Assembly (NCBI RefSeq): GCF_900096895.1 | Contig: NZ_FMYO01000001.1 | Location: 124,001 to 188,000, forward strand | DNA: 64,000 nt | Direction: 5' to 3' | Source: Acinetobacter kookii | GTDB taxonomy: Bacteria; Pseudomonadota; Gammaproteobacteria; Pseudomonadales; Moraxellaceae | Shown here: positions 1-8,307 of the stretch, one piece after another | How the letters are laid out: the number at the start of each line of letters is the position of its first letter | Position numbering within the stretch: position 1 is the first letter of the stretch | Program-made: the position numbers and the translations under genes | The notes under the pieces: model-generated | What the model saw: only the letters and a program-made list of their open reading frames with translations | Databases searched by the model: none | Told to the model about the DNA's origin: nothing

Positions 1-2
1 CT

Positions 3-1238
3 GTTGAAAAATACAGTCAAACAGCTTCTAGAAAAAAACATATACGTAGATATTCAAAATATTTAAATAAAGTTATTGTTCAAAACTTACAAGAATATAC
101 TTTCCGAAATAAACAAAAAGTTATCTCAAATTATAATGTTAATAATATAGCTTTAAAATATATTTCTGAAATTCTTCAATCCAACTATACAAATATTCAA
201 ATTGTTGAGCATACCTTTTTTAATTGCACAGGTATAACTTGTAAAATTAAAAAAGATGAAGTCGAATATACCGAAGCTTTTGCAGGAAGTGGAGAGTTTG
301 CGGTTATAAAAATTGTTCATGAAATCTTGAAAGCTGATCCAAAAAGTCTAATTTTATTAGATGAACCCGAAGTATCTTTACATCCTGGAGCTCAAACACG
401 CTTAAAAAATTTTTTGCTCGAACAATGTAAACTTAAACAACTCCAAATTGTAATAGCTACTCACTCTCCAACATTTATTGAAGGATTACCTAATAAATCA
501 ATCAAAACATTACATTTAAATCCTTCAAGTAAGAAAATTGAAATTAATGATAAAGGCTGTAATGCTGAAGAGGCTTTTTTTCATTTAGGGCATATTACTA
601 ACAATAAAATTAGATTTATTGTTGAAGATAAACTTGCCAAATCTTTAATTGAATACGCTACAAATGAATTTACAGCAGCTCAAAAAAGTCTTTTTGAAGT
701 TGAATTTTATAAAGGTGGAGCATTTGATATCCTTAATAATTTTGCAGTTGTATATGCTCTTGCAGAAAATTATCAAGTATTTCTTTATCTTGATGGGGAT
801 CAACGGCGTAATACCTTACCAGATTTAGCGGATTTAACAGAAAAAGATAAACTCCAACTTTCACATGATATTAATAAATTTTGTGATGGAAAATTAGAGA
901 TTCCACAAAATAGTAATATGTCTCAACAAGACAAGATCGAACTTAACATGAAAGTTATCAAATGGTTAAAAAGTCAGGTTATTTTTTTACCTACTAATGG
1001 AAATCCAGAAAGTTTGATTTGGGAAAAAATGATTTCCGATCATAAAGAACAAATTGATACTACTGTACATGATCCAAAACTTAAATTTAGAGAATTAGCA
1101 ATTAAGACGTTGCCATTATCTACACTAGATAGTGATATGATTTATTTTACCCAGCTGCTCTCGCTTAAGACTATACCTCAAAATAATTCAGAACTAGAAG
1201 AAATTAGACAATCTATTTTAGAGAAGATAACAAGTTAA
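3..1238 (+). CDS. OLD-like ATPase with C-terminal TOPRIM domain, 5' end outside the window
   Basis: The reading frame is open from base 3, so the gene enters from the left and its N-terminal Walker A is not visible. What is seen is the second half of an ABC/SMC-type ATPase: a signature-like AGSGEF (about base 285), Walker B LILLDEPEVSLHP, and the switch histidine in IATHSPTF. A C-terminal section follows with VEDK and DGDQ, the acidic spacing of a TOPRIM domain. This order is that of OLD-family ATP-dependent nucleases (family knowledge). The gene converges on a cytosine methyltransferase and the two stop regions overlap by 4 bases. A role in phage defence is inferred from the family and the prophage setting. 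The internal TTG at 327 is not a convincing start because the ATPase signature lies upstream of it. Confidence 0.75.
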   Translation, partial: VEKYSQTASRKKHIRRYSKYLNKVIVQNLQEYTFRNKQKVISNYNVNNIALKYISEILQSNYTNIQIVEHTFFNCTGITCKIKKDEVEYTEAFAGSGEFAVIKIVHEILKADPKSLILLDEPEVSLHPGAQTRLKNFLLEQCKLKQLQIVIATHSPTFIEGLPNKSIKTLHLNPSSKKIEINDKGCNAEEAFFHLGHITNNKIRFIVEDKLAKSLIEYATNEFTAAQKSLFEVEFYKGGAFDILNNFAVVYALAENYQVFLYLDGDQRRNTLPDLADLTEKDKLQLSHDINKFCDGKLEIPQNSNMSQQDKIELNMKVIKWLKSQVIFLPTNGNPESLIWEKMISDHKEQIDTTVHDPKLKFRELAIKTLPLSTLDSDMIYFTQLLSLKTIPQNNSELEEIRQSILEKITS

Positions 1239-2284
1239 GTTGTTATCTTCTCTAATGAGTTTTTAATAGAAATTGCATGCTGTCTAATAAATTCTGGTGG
1301 AAGAGCATTACCAATCATTAAGGCAATTGCTCCTTGTGACACATTTGGAAATTTATAATCTTTAGGAAAGGTTTGCAAAAGGGAAGCCTCTCTTAAAGTA
1401 ATACATCTATCCTCTTCAGGGTGCAAAAACCGCCCCTTTGAAGGTGAAGAACAGCCACCAGTAATTGTTGGAGAAACATCGTCCCATTTCATTCGACCAT
1501 ACACGTCAGCAAATTGATTTGGCTTTTTTTTATGGCATTCGAGGATCAAGTGATCTGGTAACTCCTTTCTACTTCCCCCATCTTTAGGTATAGCAGCGAT
1601 TAATTCCATTACTTTTTTTGTTCTCTTTTGAGGATAATCATGAAGCCAATCACCTGATAGCCCTGCTGTACCTAAATTTGCTCTAGTAAAGCATTCTCTT
1701 AATGTAACTTTTTTATCTGATAAGGGGGTCTGTTCTATTTCTGTAATTCTTGATGATTTCACAATCATTCTTTTTCTGCGTTGTGGAACACCATAATCTG
1801 CCGCATTTTCTACTTGAACAGTTTTATCATTTACGATGTATCCTAAAGAAGATAATTTTTTAAGGAAAAACTCCATTCGATAATCGTTCACTAAGGCTGG
1901 AACATTTTCAAGCATAATAGCTTTAGGTTTAAGTCCTTCTATAAGTCTTAAAAATTCAAAAATAAGCTCATTTCTAACATCTTCTTGAGCTAACATTTTT
2001 TTTCGTGTTCTAAGTGTGGAAAATCCTTGACACGGTGGACAACCTGCAAGTAAGTCTAAGTCACCTTTTTTAATATTTAAATCTTTTAAAATTTTTTCGG
2101 CACTAAGCTCACGTATATCTGACTCAAAGCATATACTATCACTGTGATTTAGTCGGTATGTTTGAGCAGCTACTTTATTCAGCTCAATACCCGCCAATAC
2201 ATTAAATCCTGCCTGCTTCAAGCCTTCAGTCAACCCTCCAGCTCCACAAAATAAATCTATAGCAGTCAGTGATTTAAAAGCCAT
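1235..2284 (-). CDS. DNA (cytosine-5-)-methyltransferase
   Basis: The protein methylates C5 of cytosine in a specific duplex site using S-adenosylmethionine. Motifs run in the usual order: I (DLFCGAGGLTEG), IV (GCPPCQGFS, with the catalytic Cys), VI (LENVP), VIII (QRRKR), and IX-X near the end (RCITLREASLLQTFP, IGNALPP). About 349 aa is normal for the family. I chose the ATG at 2284, which has GGAT about 8 bases upstream; an in-frame TTG at 2296 would add four residues. No cognate restriction gene of known type is next to it. The neighbour is the convergent OLD-like ATPase, so it may be a phage-encoded orphan methylase or part of a defence pair. The target sequence cannot be read from the protein. 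Confidence 0.92.
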   Translation of the reverse strand: MAFKSLTAIDLFCGAGGLTEGLKQAGFNVLAGIELNKVAAQTYRLNHSDSICFESDIRELSAEKILKDLNIKKGDLDLLAGCPPCQGFSTLRTRKKMLAQEDVRNELIFEFLRLIEGLKPKAIMLENVPALVNDYRMEFFLKKLSSLGYIVNDKTVQVENAADYGVPQRRKRMIVKSSRITEIEQTPLSDKKVTLRECFTRANLGTAGLSGDWLHDYPQKRTKKVMELIAAIPKDGGSRKELPDHLILECHKKKPNQFADVYGRMKWDDVSPTITGGCSSPSKGRFLHPEEDRCITLREASLLQTFPKDYKFPNVSQGAIALMIGNALPPEFIRQHAISIKNSLEKITT

Positions 2285-2432
2285 TTTCACATCCAAAAAA
2301 AAGATAAACCACCCGATAAAGGTGATTTAATATTAACCTAATACAGCTTATAATTGTATAGTGGTAAATCTAAAAGTGTTTTTTTTAAACACATCAATTG
2401 AATATATATGTAAATAATAAAAGAATAACTTA

Positions 2433-2795
2433 ATGAAACAAATCACTACTCTTATTCCCCTACTCTTTTCCTTAGCCCTCATAGGCTGCCAAAAACAACC
2501 AGAGGAAGTAACTACAGCTGCTACGGGTAAAACTAATCTTGTAGCAAAAGCCGAATTTGAGAAGTCAGATGCAATTATAAATACCTACTTGGACAAGCTG
2601 GATAATGCTGAAACCCCACAAGCGGAAAGAACTCAAATACTCTGTAAGGACTACCCTACTGAATACAAAACCAATTACATGCCGGCCTTACTTAAGTTGT
2701 CACCCACTGAATATACGCGAGCACAACTATTGAAGGATCTGGACATAGCTTTGGACTACTACAAGAAAAAAGATAATATTGAATGCCAAAGTTAA
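2433..2795 (+). CDS. small lipoprotein of unknown function
   Basis: A 120-aa protein with a typical lipoprotein signal peptide: MKQ, a hydrophobic stretch LIPLLFSLALIG, then Cys19 as the lipidation site (lipobox LIGC). The mature part is polar, has two further cysteines (ILCKDYP and IECQS) that could form a disulfide, and shows no domain I can name. Hydrophobic and charged residues are mixed as in a helical periplasmic domain. It is a single gene followed by a hairpin terminator at 2915-2940. It lies between the methylase and the phage gene chain and could be element cargo or an old chromosomal gene. Confidence 0.7.
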   Translation: MKQITTLIPLLFSLALIGCQKQPEEVTTAATGKTNLVAKAEFEKSDAIINTYLDKLDNAETPQAERTQILCKDYPTEYKTNYMPALLKLSPTEYTRAQLLKDLDIALDYYKKKDNIECQS

Positions 2796-2914
2796 GCCTA
2801 TCTACATAAGCCAACTTCGGTGGGTTTCTTATTTCTGAAATATTAAATGGTTATTCTTTACTCAAGATCTCATACGAAGACGGGATCTGTAATGACAAAG
2901 CAATACCTATCTCG

Positions 2915-2940
2915 AACCCACTATATGTGGGTTTTCTTTT
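2915..2940 (+). terminator. Rho-independent terminator
   Basis: Stem AACCCAC/GTGGGTT with a 5-base loop, then TTTTCTTTT. It would end transcription from the lipoprotein gene before the phage block. Confidence 0.6.
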
Positions 2941-3001
2941 GTCTACTATAAAACAAAAACACCTTAAAGATAATAAAAAGATAATTTACCTATTGCAATA
3001 A

Positions 3002-3018
3002 ATTACCTTTTAGGTAAT
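3002..3018. promoter_or_regulatory. palindrome, candidate operator of the phage gene block
   Basis: ATTACCT, TTT, AGGTAAT: perfect 7-base arms around a 3-base centre, about 90 bases before the first gene of the block. A related TTTACCTATTG lies just to its left (about 2986). The arrangement suits a repressor site; the regulator is not identified. Confidence 0.35.
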
Positions 3019-3040
3019 ATTTATATCACCAGATAACAAA

Positions 3041-3073
3041 AAAGTCCCAACACTTGCAGGCAGAGGGACTTTT
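3041..3073 (+). terminator. leader hairpin with terminator form
   Basis: AAAGTCCC pairs with GGGACTTT around a 16-base loop and ends in TTTT. It lies just upstream of the first phage gene, not behind a gene, so it may be an attenuating leader structure or the end of a short upstream transcript. Confidence 0.45.
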
Positions 3074-3093
3074 ACTCAAAGAGTGAGATAAGT

Positions 3094-3360
3094 ATGAACC
3101 AAACACCTTCCCATAGTCAAACCCCAGAGTTTGGCCATATCCCGCAAACCGGGATTCTTTACCAGCAGCCGCCTTCTAGTGAGCAGATTGCTCGGGCAAA
3201 TCGCTGGAACAAGTTCAAAGCTTTTATGCGTGATGCGATTGCAGTAGTGGTTTTTAGTTCGCCAATTTTAGCAACACCTTTCATGGTCCGCAGTTGTTCA
3301 GATGATGTGGATCGTCAGACCTTGCAGGCGGTTAAGTTTCAGATGGAGGTAAGCAAATGA
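3094..3360 (+). CDS. small phage protein with one membrane segment
   Basis: An 88-aa protein of unknown function. Residues 1-40 are polar and rich in Gln and Pro. A hydrophobic segment follows at about 48-66 (DAIAVVVFSSPILATPFMV), then a short charged tail with one Cys. The ATG has GAGTGAGATAAGT upstream, a plausible binding site. It overlaps the next gene by 4 bases (ATGA), so the two are translationally coupled and belong to the phage operon that runs to 6648. Confidence 0.6.
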   Translation: MNQTPSHSQTPEFGHIPQTGILYQQPPSSEQIARANRWNKFKAFMRDAIAVVVFSSPILATPFMVRSCSDDVDRQTLQAVKFQMEVSK

Positions 3361-3665
3361 CTACTTCTACTCAAAAATTCTCTGAATACCTGGGCGGCTT
3401 TGAACAAAACAACATGTCCATGCGTCTTGGCCACACTGTTTATGTTGAACAAGGTAAAGACATCTTCGCTGAAGATCGTAAAACCGGTGAGCTTCAAAAA
3501 GTCACTCTTGAAGAACAAGTTGCCAAGCCTTGGATCCGTCAAAACTTTGACCGTGAACGTGCTTTCCAACGTCGTAAGGCTTTGGCCATGGGTTTGCAGA
3601 GTTCACATATTCCATTGCGTGAACGTCGTGCGTACAAAAAACGTATGGGCTGGGTTGGGGCTTAA
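3357..3665 (+). CDS. conserved-looking phage protein, unknown function
   Basis: A 102-aa basic protein with no recognised domain. Its C-terminal third is very rich in Arg and Lys (FDRERAFQRRKALAM, RERRAYKKRMGW), which suggests nucleic-acid contact. Its start overlaps the stop of the gene before it (ATGA), and the recombination-type ATPase gene begins 11 bases after its stop. Two other frames are open here: one on the same strand at 3400-3693 and one on the minus strand at 3502-3873. I prefer this one because of the coupling, the codon use and the operon direction. Confidence 0.6.
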   Translation: MTTSTQKFSEYLGGFEQNNMSMRLGHTVYVEQGKDIFAEDRKTGELQKVTLEEQVAKPWIRQNFDRERAFQRRKALAMGLQSSHIPLRERRAYKKRMGWVGA

Positions 3666-3676
3666 GGGGAATTATC

Positions 3677-4750
3677 ATGACTGTATTTTTTAAGAAAGCT
3701 GAACGCAAAAACGCGAAATTACGCCTTGCCCTTGCCGGTCCTACCGGTTCAGGTAAAACCTTAGGTGCACTCCTTTTAGCTAAAGGAATTGGGGGACGAA
3801 TTGCTGTAGCTGATACAGAAAACAGTAGTGCTGAGCTGTATGAAGATGTTGTTGAATTTGAACATGCCAACATTCAACCGCCCTACACGCCTGAAAAATT
3901 TATTGATGCTATTCATGCTGCTGAGAAAGCAGGTTTTGATACCTTAATCCTGGACAGTATTACTCATGAATGGTCTGGCGTTGGCGGCTGTTTGGAGATT
4001 GTCGACAAACTTTCCGGTACCACTTTCAAAGGTAATAGCTGGGGTGCATGGAGTCAGGTTACACCACGTCATCGCAAGTTTATCGATGCAATGCTTCAGT
4101 CCAGCATCAATATCATTGTGACCATGCGCAGCAAAATGGATACCGTTCAGGTTGATGCAGGCAACGGTAAAAAGAAAGTCGAAAAAGTGGGCATGAAAGC
4201 TGAACAGCGCGATGGAATTGAATATGAATTCACTACCGTTCTGGATCTAACCCATGACAACTATGCGGTTAGAACAAAGGATCGTACCCGCATTTTTAGT
4301 GAGCCTATGGTTCTTTCTGAACAGGCTGGCATATTGCTCAAACAATGGCTTAGCTCTGGATCTGCTGATGCATGTATCAATGGTAATCAATTCTTAGAAC
4401 TTGAAGCACTTATGCAACAAGCTGGGATTGATATTGAAAAGTATTGTGCCAAACGTGGACTAAATAGCCTTCACGATGTTCAACAGCAGAAGTTTGATGA
4501 GACATGTGCTGGTATTCACTCAATCATTCAACGTACTCAACAAGCACAACAAGCTAATGAACAGCAACTACATGCCGAGAATGAAGCACGTTTAGAAAAT
4601 GATTATCAGGCTGCGTTAAAAGACATTCAAAATGCCAACCAGATTAATGATCTTAATCGTCCTGCTACCTACTTCAAAGGCACAAAGTACGAACAACAAA
4701 TTTTAAATGCCTGCCAGGCTAAATCAGATATGGAGGGATGGTCAGCATGA
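3677..4750 (+). CDS. phage RecA-like AAA ATPase (Sak4-type)
   Basis: A 357-aa protein with Walker A GPTGSGKT at residues 21-28, an acidic Walker B region (TLILDSITHEW) near residue 90, and a RecA-like core up to about residue 220. The C-terminal third is helical and charged. Phage ATPases of this kind (Sak4-like, 'AAA_24') assist single-strand annealing or recombination during replication; that role is family knowledge. GGGGAATTATC precedes the ATG. The gene overlaps the next start by 4 bases (ATGA at 4747-4750). The position in an early-type phage operon fits a recombination function. Confidence 0.7.
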   Translation: MTVFFKKAERKNAKLRLALAGPTGSGKTLGALLLAKGIGGRIAVADTENSSAELYEDVVEFEHANIQPPYTPEKFIDAIHAAEKAGFDTLILDSITHEWSGVGGCLEIVDKLSGTTFKGNSWGAWSQVTPRHRKFIDAMLQSSINIIVTMRSKMDTVQVDAGNGKKKVEKVGMKAEQRDGIEYEFTTVLDLTHDNYAVRTKDRTRIFSEPMVLSEQAGILLKQWLSSGSADACINGNQFLELEALMQQAGIDIEKYCAKRGLNSLHDVQQQKFDETCAGIHSIIQRTQQAQQANEQQLHAENEARLENDYQAALKDIQNANQINDLNRPATYFKGTKYEQQILNACQAKSDMEGWSA

Positions 4751-5982
4751 ATATCTTAAATAGTAATGAAGCTTTTGCAGCAATGATGGCGGGTCGGAAT
4801 ATCATGTGCCGCGCTATTGGTGAATTGATCGAATTCACTGATATCGATCAGTTCCCTGCCAACATCTTTGCTAAACCTGGTTATGAGTTTTGCATCAAAG
4901 TTGAAACCATGGAGTTGGCTGGTATTACATTCACCAAGCCTTTAACTCCTGATGATGTAGCGGAAGGTCAGGAAATATTCATTGTCTATCCCGACCATAT
5001 TTCCCAGGTTAAATACAGCAAACAGTGCATGGAATACTTCGCATCTGTGCGTAATGGTTTCGCCCAGGCAGATAAAGGAAATGCAGAACTACAGCTGCAG
5101 GCAATTGGCGAGCTGTTTGGACGGAACATCTTTTATCCACCAACAATTGACAATACAGGTAAAACCAAAAAACGTCGTAGCCGTAAAACAGAAGAACCAG
5201 CTGCAAATGACCAAAACTCAACATCAAATGATGTAGAAGAAAAGACATTTGAAAGCCAGTCTAATATTCAGATTACCGAGCCAGGTCCAGTTACTGCAGT
5301 AGAAGAAAATTTAACAGAAGAATTTGTTGAAACTGATGTGGTGAAATTGGTTGAGAAGTTTACGGCTCAAATTGATGAATGCACAACAACACGGGATGTT
5401 TTGGCTCTACGCCATGTCTTTATGGCTAATGGCCATCTGGAGCGTGAAGATCAACAACACTTGTGCAAGCTGACTGAAGATAAATTACTTGAACTTGACC
5501 CTGAGCAATACACGCCTAAGGTTGAACTGGTTAATGATTTAAGCGTTGATGAACTTAAGCGACTGCAACAAGAGGCTGAAAGTCTCATTCAATCCCAAAA
5601 AGATGAGCATCTGGAACCGCCAGTTCAGGCCGATGTAGACAATATTCACCAGGTGTTACTAAATGAATTACTTGGAAATGTTGCCAATGCAGCTACACCA
5701 ATAGAAGCCAATACTCAAATCAAGTACACCAAGCACTGGACCGAAGAACAGCGCAAGCCATTAATTAATGCAATCAATAAACGCCTGGTCGAGCTTAATC
5801 CCCCTAAGGCTCAATCATCACTCGCAGTTCGTATTCAGAAAGCTGAAGACCTGACTGAGTTGGATGCCCTAGAAATCGATGTATCGGCATGTGATCTGGA
5901 AATTCAACCAAGATTAATGGAACTGGTTGAGAAGCGTCGACTTGAATTGGATCCTTTTACTGCGGCAATTGGTGAGCCTTAA
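4747..5982 (+). CDS. large acidic phage protein, unknown function
   Basis: About 411 aa. Residues 1-150 look like one folded domain. A Lys/Arg patch (KTKKRRSRK) comes next, then a long acidic region rich in Glu and Asp with predicted helices (VELVNDLSVDELKRLQQEAE). No family is recognised. I chose the ATG at 4747, which overlaps the stop of the ATPase gene and has GGAGGG about 9 bases upstream; an ATG at 4738 lies inside that binding site. The stop overlaps the next ATG by one base (TAATG). The tight coupling suggests it works with the ATPase, perhaps as a recombination or single-strand-binding partner; this is inference only. Confidence 0.65.
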   Translation: MNILNSNEAFAAMMAGRNIMCRAIGELIEFTDIDQFPANIFAKPGYEFCIKVETMELAGITFTKPLTPDDVAEGQEIFIVYPDHISQVKYSKQCMEYFASVRNGFAQADKGNAELQLQAIGELFGRNIFYPPTIDNTGKTKKRRSRKTEEPAANDQNSTSNDVEEKTFESQSNIQITEPGPVTAVEENLTEEFVETDVVKLVEKFTAQIDECTTTRDVLALRHVFMANGHLEREDQQHLCKLTEDKLLELDPEQYTPKVELVNDLSVDELKRLQQEAESLIQSQKDEHLEPPVQADVDNIHQVLLNELLGNVANAATPIEANTQIKYTKHWTEEQRKPLINAINKRLVELNPPKAQSSLAVRIQKAEDLTELDALEIDVSACDLEIQPRLMELVEKRRLELDPFTAAIGEP

Positions 5983-6119
5983 TGAGCTACCAATATTCAT
6001 CCATCACCCGTGTGCTGCTTGTGCAGCACAATGGCCGGGTTAAGACATACAAGAACATCAATCTTTTTGGTATTGAAGATTGTATTCAGGATTTTGTGAA
6101 TAGTTGGGGGTATCGATGA
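5982..6119 (+). CDS. 45-aa phage protein
   Basis: A short gene linking its neighbours: the ATG shares one base with the upstream stop (TAATG), and its TGA overlaps the next ATG (ATGA at 6116-6119). The product begins MSYQYSSITRVLLVQHNGRV and ends in a Trp-Gly-Tyr-Arg. It has mixed beta-strand and helix character and no recognised domain. The exact overlaps at both ends are the main evidence that it is translated. Confidence 0.55.
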   Translation: MSYQYSSITRVLLVQHNGRVKTYKNINLFGIEDCIQDFVNSWGYR

Positions 6120-6355
6120 TCTTCCGTATCAAAAACAAACATGTAGCTGGCTTTAAATTATGGCTCGAAAAATTGGGCTACGTAAAGAAAGACCTTGCTG
6201 ATGGTGGTGCAACTTTTAAAGGCAAAGGCACAAAACTGGATTATGTGCTGGTTGCAAAAGACTTAACTGGTAATCGAAATTGCCAGGTGCTTTATGAGGA
6301 ATACCAGGTTCACCTGGTTAGTCCGTTAGATGTGAATTTAGAAAAGGTGGCGTGA
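6116..6355 (+). CDS. small phage protein, unknown function
   Basis: A 79-aa basic protein starting MIFRIKNKHVAGF. I chose the ATG at 6116, which overlaps the previous stop and has TTGGGGG upstream; the longer frame from TTG at 6104 is less likely. A helix-strand pattern is visible but no family is recognised. The next ATG follows at 6355 as TGATG, so it stays in the coupled chain. Confidence 0.55.
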   Translation: MIFRIKNKHVAGFKLWLEKLGYVKKDLADGGATFKGKGTKLDYVLVAKDLTGNRNCQVLYEEYQVHLVSPLDVNLEKVA

Positions 6356-6648
6356 TGGGAGCTCTTAAGTACACCATTACTGTTGAGGCTGATGTAGAGC
6401 CTCAGCTTTATCTTGGTCAAAACATCTTTGGTGGGAAAATTGTTCAACTTAAGATGGAAGAATTGCCAGCTTTGGTTCCGGTATCTTGGCTGGTTGAAAA
6501 ATACGGTTTAACCAAAACAACTATCATTAAAAAGCTTGAGGGCTACAATCAAGGTACTGATGGTAAGCATCTTTACGAAACCAAGACAGCTATGATGATT
6601 TTATCAAAGCCTCAGAAAAATAAACGCGGAGCAAAACGGGTCAATTAG
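6355..6648 (+). CDS. helix-turn-helix protein, excisionase-like
   Basis: A 97-aa protein. Residues 40-75 (PVSWLVEKYGLTKTTIIKKL) fit a winged-helix or MerR-like DNA-binding helix pair, and the C-terminus is very basic (KPQKNKRGAKRVN). The ATG at 6355 overlaps the upstream TGA, with AGGTGG as binding site; an in-frame GTG at 6352 is less likely. It lies tail to tail with the integrase and overlaps it by 8 bases. A small DNA-binding protein beside an integrase suggests a recombination directionality factor, but the role is inferred. Confidence 0.55.
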   Translation: MGALKYTITVEADVEPQLYLGQNIFGGKIVQLKMEELPALVPVSWLVEKYGLTKTTIIKKLEGYNQGTDGKHLYETKTAMMILSKPQKNKRGAKRVN

Positions 6649-7660
6649 ACCCGTTCAGCATTTCACTTATTTCGCTTGCTGTAGGATTATAATAAGTATT
6701 AATCAAAATCCCTGCAGTCTTATGACCAGTAATTTTCATTAGAATCTCAATTGGTACCTTTCTTAATTTAACCAGTCTTGTAATTCCTTCATGCCGGGTA
6801 TCATGGAAATGCAATTCTTTGATATTTGCTTTCTTTACCCTCTTACTGAACGTATTCTGAAAAGTGCTACTGCTTATCTCAAGCAAATTATCAGATCCGT
6901 TATCAGGTATGAGTTTTAATAGTTCTTTTGCACTATCCATTAATGGTACATCACGCGAATGACCATTCTTGGTGTCAGGCAAGTGAATATAGTCTTTATG
7001 GATATTCGACCTTTTAATGGAAAGTATCTCCCCTTGTCGCATTGTTGTCTCAATCGCAAAAAGAAAAGCCCAAGCTATAAAATGCTGTATCTCTGTTGGT
7101 ACTTGTCCTCTCTCATAATTATGGGCTTTTAGTACCAGATCAATTTCAGCATCACTTATACGTCGATTTCTTGATTTTGGCTGAGATGGTTTGCTCACCA
7201 TAGAAAACGGATTACTTTCAATGAGAAAAAGTTCTTTCTGTGCATAGGTAAAAATTGCTGAGAATAAAGATATGTCACGGAGTACAGTACCAATACTGAC
7301 ACTTTTTAATCTTGAGTTGCGCCAGTCCGTCAATATCTGAGGTGTAATATCGTGAACAGACATTTGCGAAATAACCGGATAGCTGTCAATAAACTGCTTG
7401 ATTGAAATTCTAATAGTTCTGCTGGATTTCTTATGCCTGCCTATCTCTTCATAGTATTTATGCAGTAGTGCAGAAAATGGGTAGTGTTGCTTAACTTCGC
7501 TCTGATTCTTATTTTGCTCAGTCTTTAATTCTAGAAGTTTAAGCATAGCCCATTGCTCACACTCCTTTTCAGTATCTCGTGTAGCACTGATGCGTTTACC
7601 ATTAAACATTAACTCAATACGGTATGATTCCCCACGCTTTCTTGCTTTTGGTAGTTTCAT
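6641..7660 (-). CDS. int: phage-type tyrosine recombinase (integrase)
   Basis: A 339-aa protein with the three parts of phage integrases: a basic N-terminal arm-binding region (1-50), a core-binding domain (about 60-150), and a catalytic domain. Catalytic residues visible are Arg208 (MRQGEIL), Lys231 (DTKNGHSRDVPL), His286 and Arg289 (HFHDTRH), His313 (GHK), and the nucleophile Tyr323 or Tyr324 (NTYYN). It integrates or excises the element by site-specific recombination. Its upstream side faces the chromosomal genes, so the attachment site should lie in 7661-7901. No tRNA is seen there. Confidence 0.9.
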   Translation of the reverse strand: MKLPKARKRGESYRIELMFNGKRISATRDTEKECEQWAMLKLLELKTEQNKNQSEVKQHYPFSALLHKYYEEIGRHKKSSRTIRISIKQFIDSYPVISQMSVHDITPQILTDWRNSRLKSVSIGTVLRDISLFSAIFTYAQKELFLIESNPFSMVSKPSQPKSRNRRISDAEIDLVLKAHNYERGQVPTEIQHFIAWAFLFAIETTMRQGEILSIKRSNIHKDYIHLPDTKNGHSRDVPLMDSAKELLKLIPDNGSDNLLEISSSTFQNTFSKRVKKANIKELHFHDTRHEGITRLVKLRKVPIEILMKITGHKTAGILINTYYNPTASEISEMLNGSN

Positions 7661-7901
7661 TTCTGGCGTAATCTTGGCGTAAATAATGTTTCATATTAAC
7701 TTATTTTTTGTCAAAAACGTCCAATATGTTCAATTAAAAGAACTTTTAAGGGTGGTAATCTAAGGATTTAAAGCTAAATAAATTATCCTAATTAATTGTT
7801 TTATAATTATTTATTAATTATTTTTTAGAAAACCACTTATAATTCATCAATTTGGGATAGCACTTAACCATGGGGCTTTTTCATATCTAAAATAAAATAT
7901 T
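7661..7901. other. integrase upstream region, likely to contain the element's right end
   Basis: No gene is seen. The segment next to the integrase has the short direct repeat TGGCGTAATC / TGGCGTAAAT (7664-7684), possibly arm-type integrase sites. The rest is strongly AT-rich. The attachment core cannot be fixed because the other element end lies outside the window. Confidence 0.35.
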
Positions 7902-8207
7902 TTAACTGCCTTTGCTTAAACTGCTTTCGTCTTTAAGGCATGCCATGAGCAATAATTCCATCAAATGATTCATTGCCATATCAACCACTGGTTCAAACAT
8001 AATACCGTTTAAAAGGATATTTTCTGGCGTAATTAAATTCAATTTATCTGACACATTTGAAATAACGCCATCCAATCTGTTTTTTATACATAATTGATAT
8101 AATTGACGATTTTTAAACTCGTCAATTAACAACAATACACCACCCACTTGTTGAATTGTGCAAGCTTTAAGGAACAATGGGAAGGAACAATGAGATAGCC
8201 AACTCAC
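7902..8207 (-). CDS. open frame of uncertain status, perhaps a gene remnant
   Basis: 101 codons from a GTG, no clear ribosome binding site. The part from residue 17 on (IQQVGGVLLLIDEFKNRQ to the end) has protein-like composition with alternating hydrophobic helices; the first 16 residues do not. This looks like the C-terminal part of a longer protein whose start was lost, possibly when the adjacent element inserted. No family is recognised. Confidence 0.3.
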   Translation of the reverse strand: MSWLSHCSFPLFLKACTIQQVGGVLLLIDEFKNRQLYQLCIKNRLDGVISNVSDKLNLITPENILLNGIMFEPVVDMAMNHLMELLLMACLKDESSLSKGS

Positions 8208-8272
8208 TGATATTATTCAGCAGCTTTTTCAAAATTATTCAATAATCATCTCTACATTGAAATAAATTTAAC

Positions 8273-8291
8273 TATAATCATCATGATAATA
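8273..8291. promoter_or_regulatory. Fur-box-like inverted repeat before the VIT transporter gene
   Basis: TATAATCATCATGATAATA is a 19-base inverted repeat with a single mismatched pair. It matches the classical Fur consensus at 13 of 19 positions (compared by eye). It ends 16 bases before the GTG, so a bound regulator would block the promoter or the leader. Metal-dependent control fits the transporter it precedes. Confidence 0.5.
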
Positions 8292-8307
8292 AAAAAGGAT
8301 ATACTTT

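Noticed and set aside
3502..3873. 123-codon frame on the minus strand
   Set aside because: Crosses two coupled phage genes, including the Walker A region of the ATPase; no start signal.
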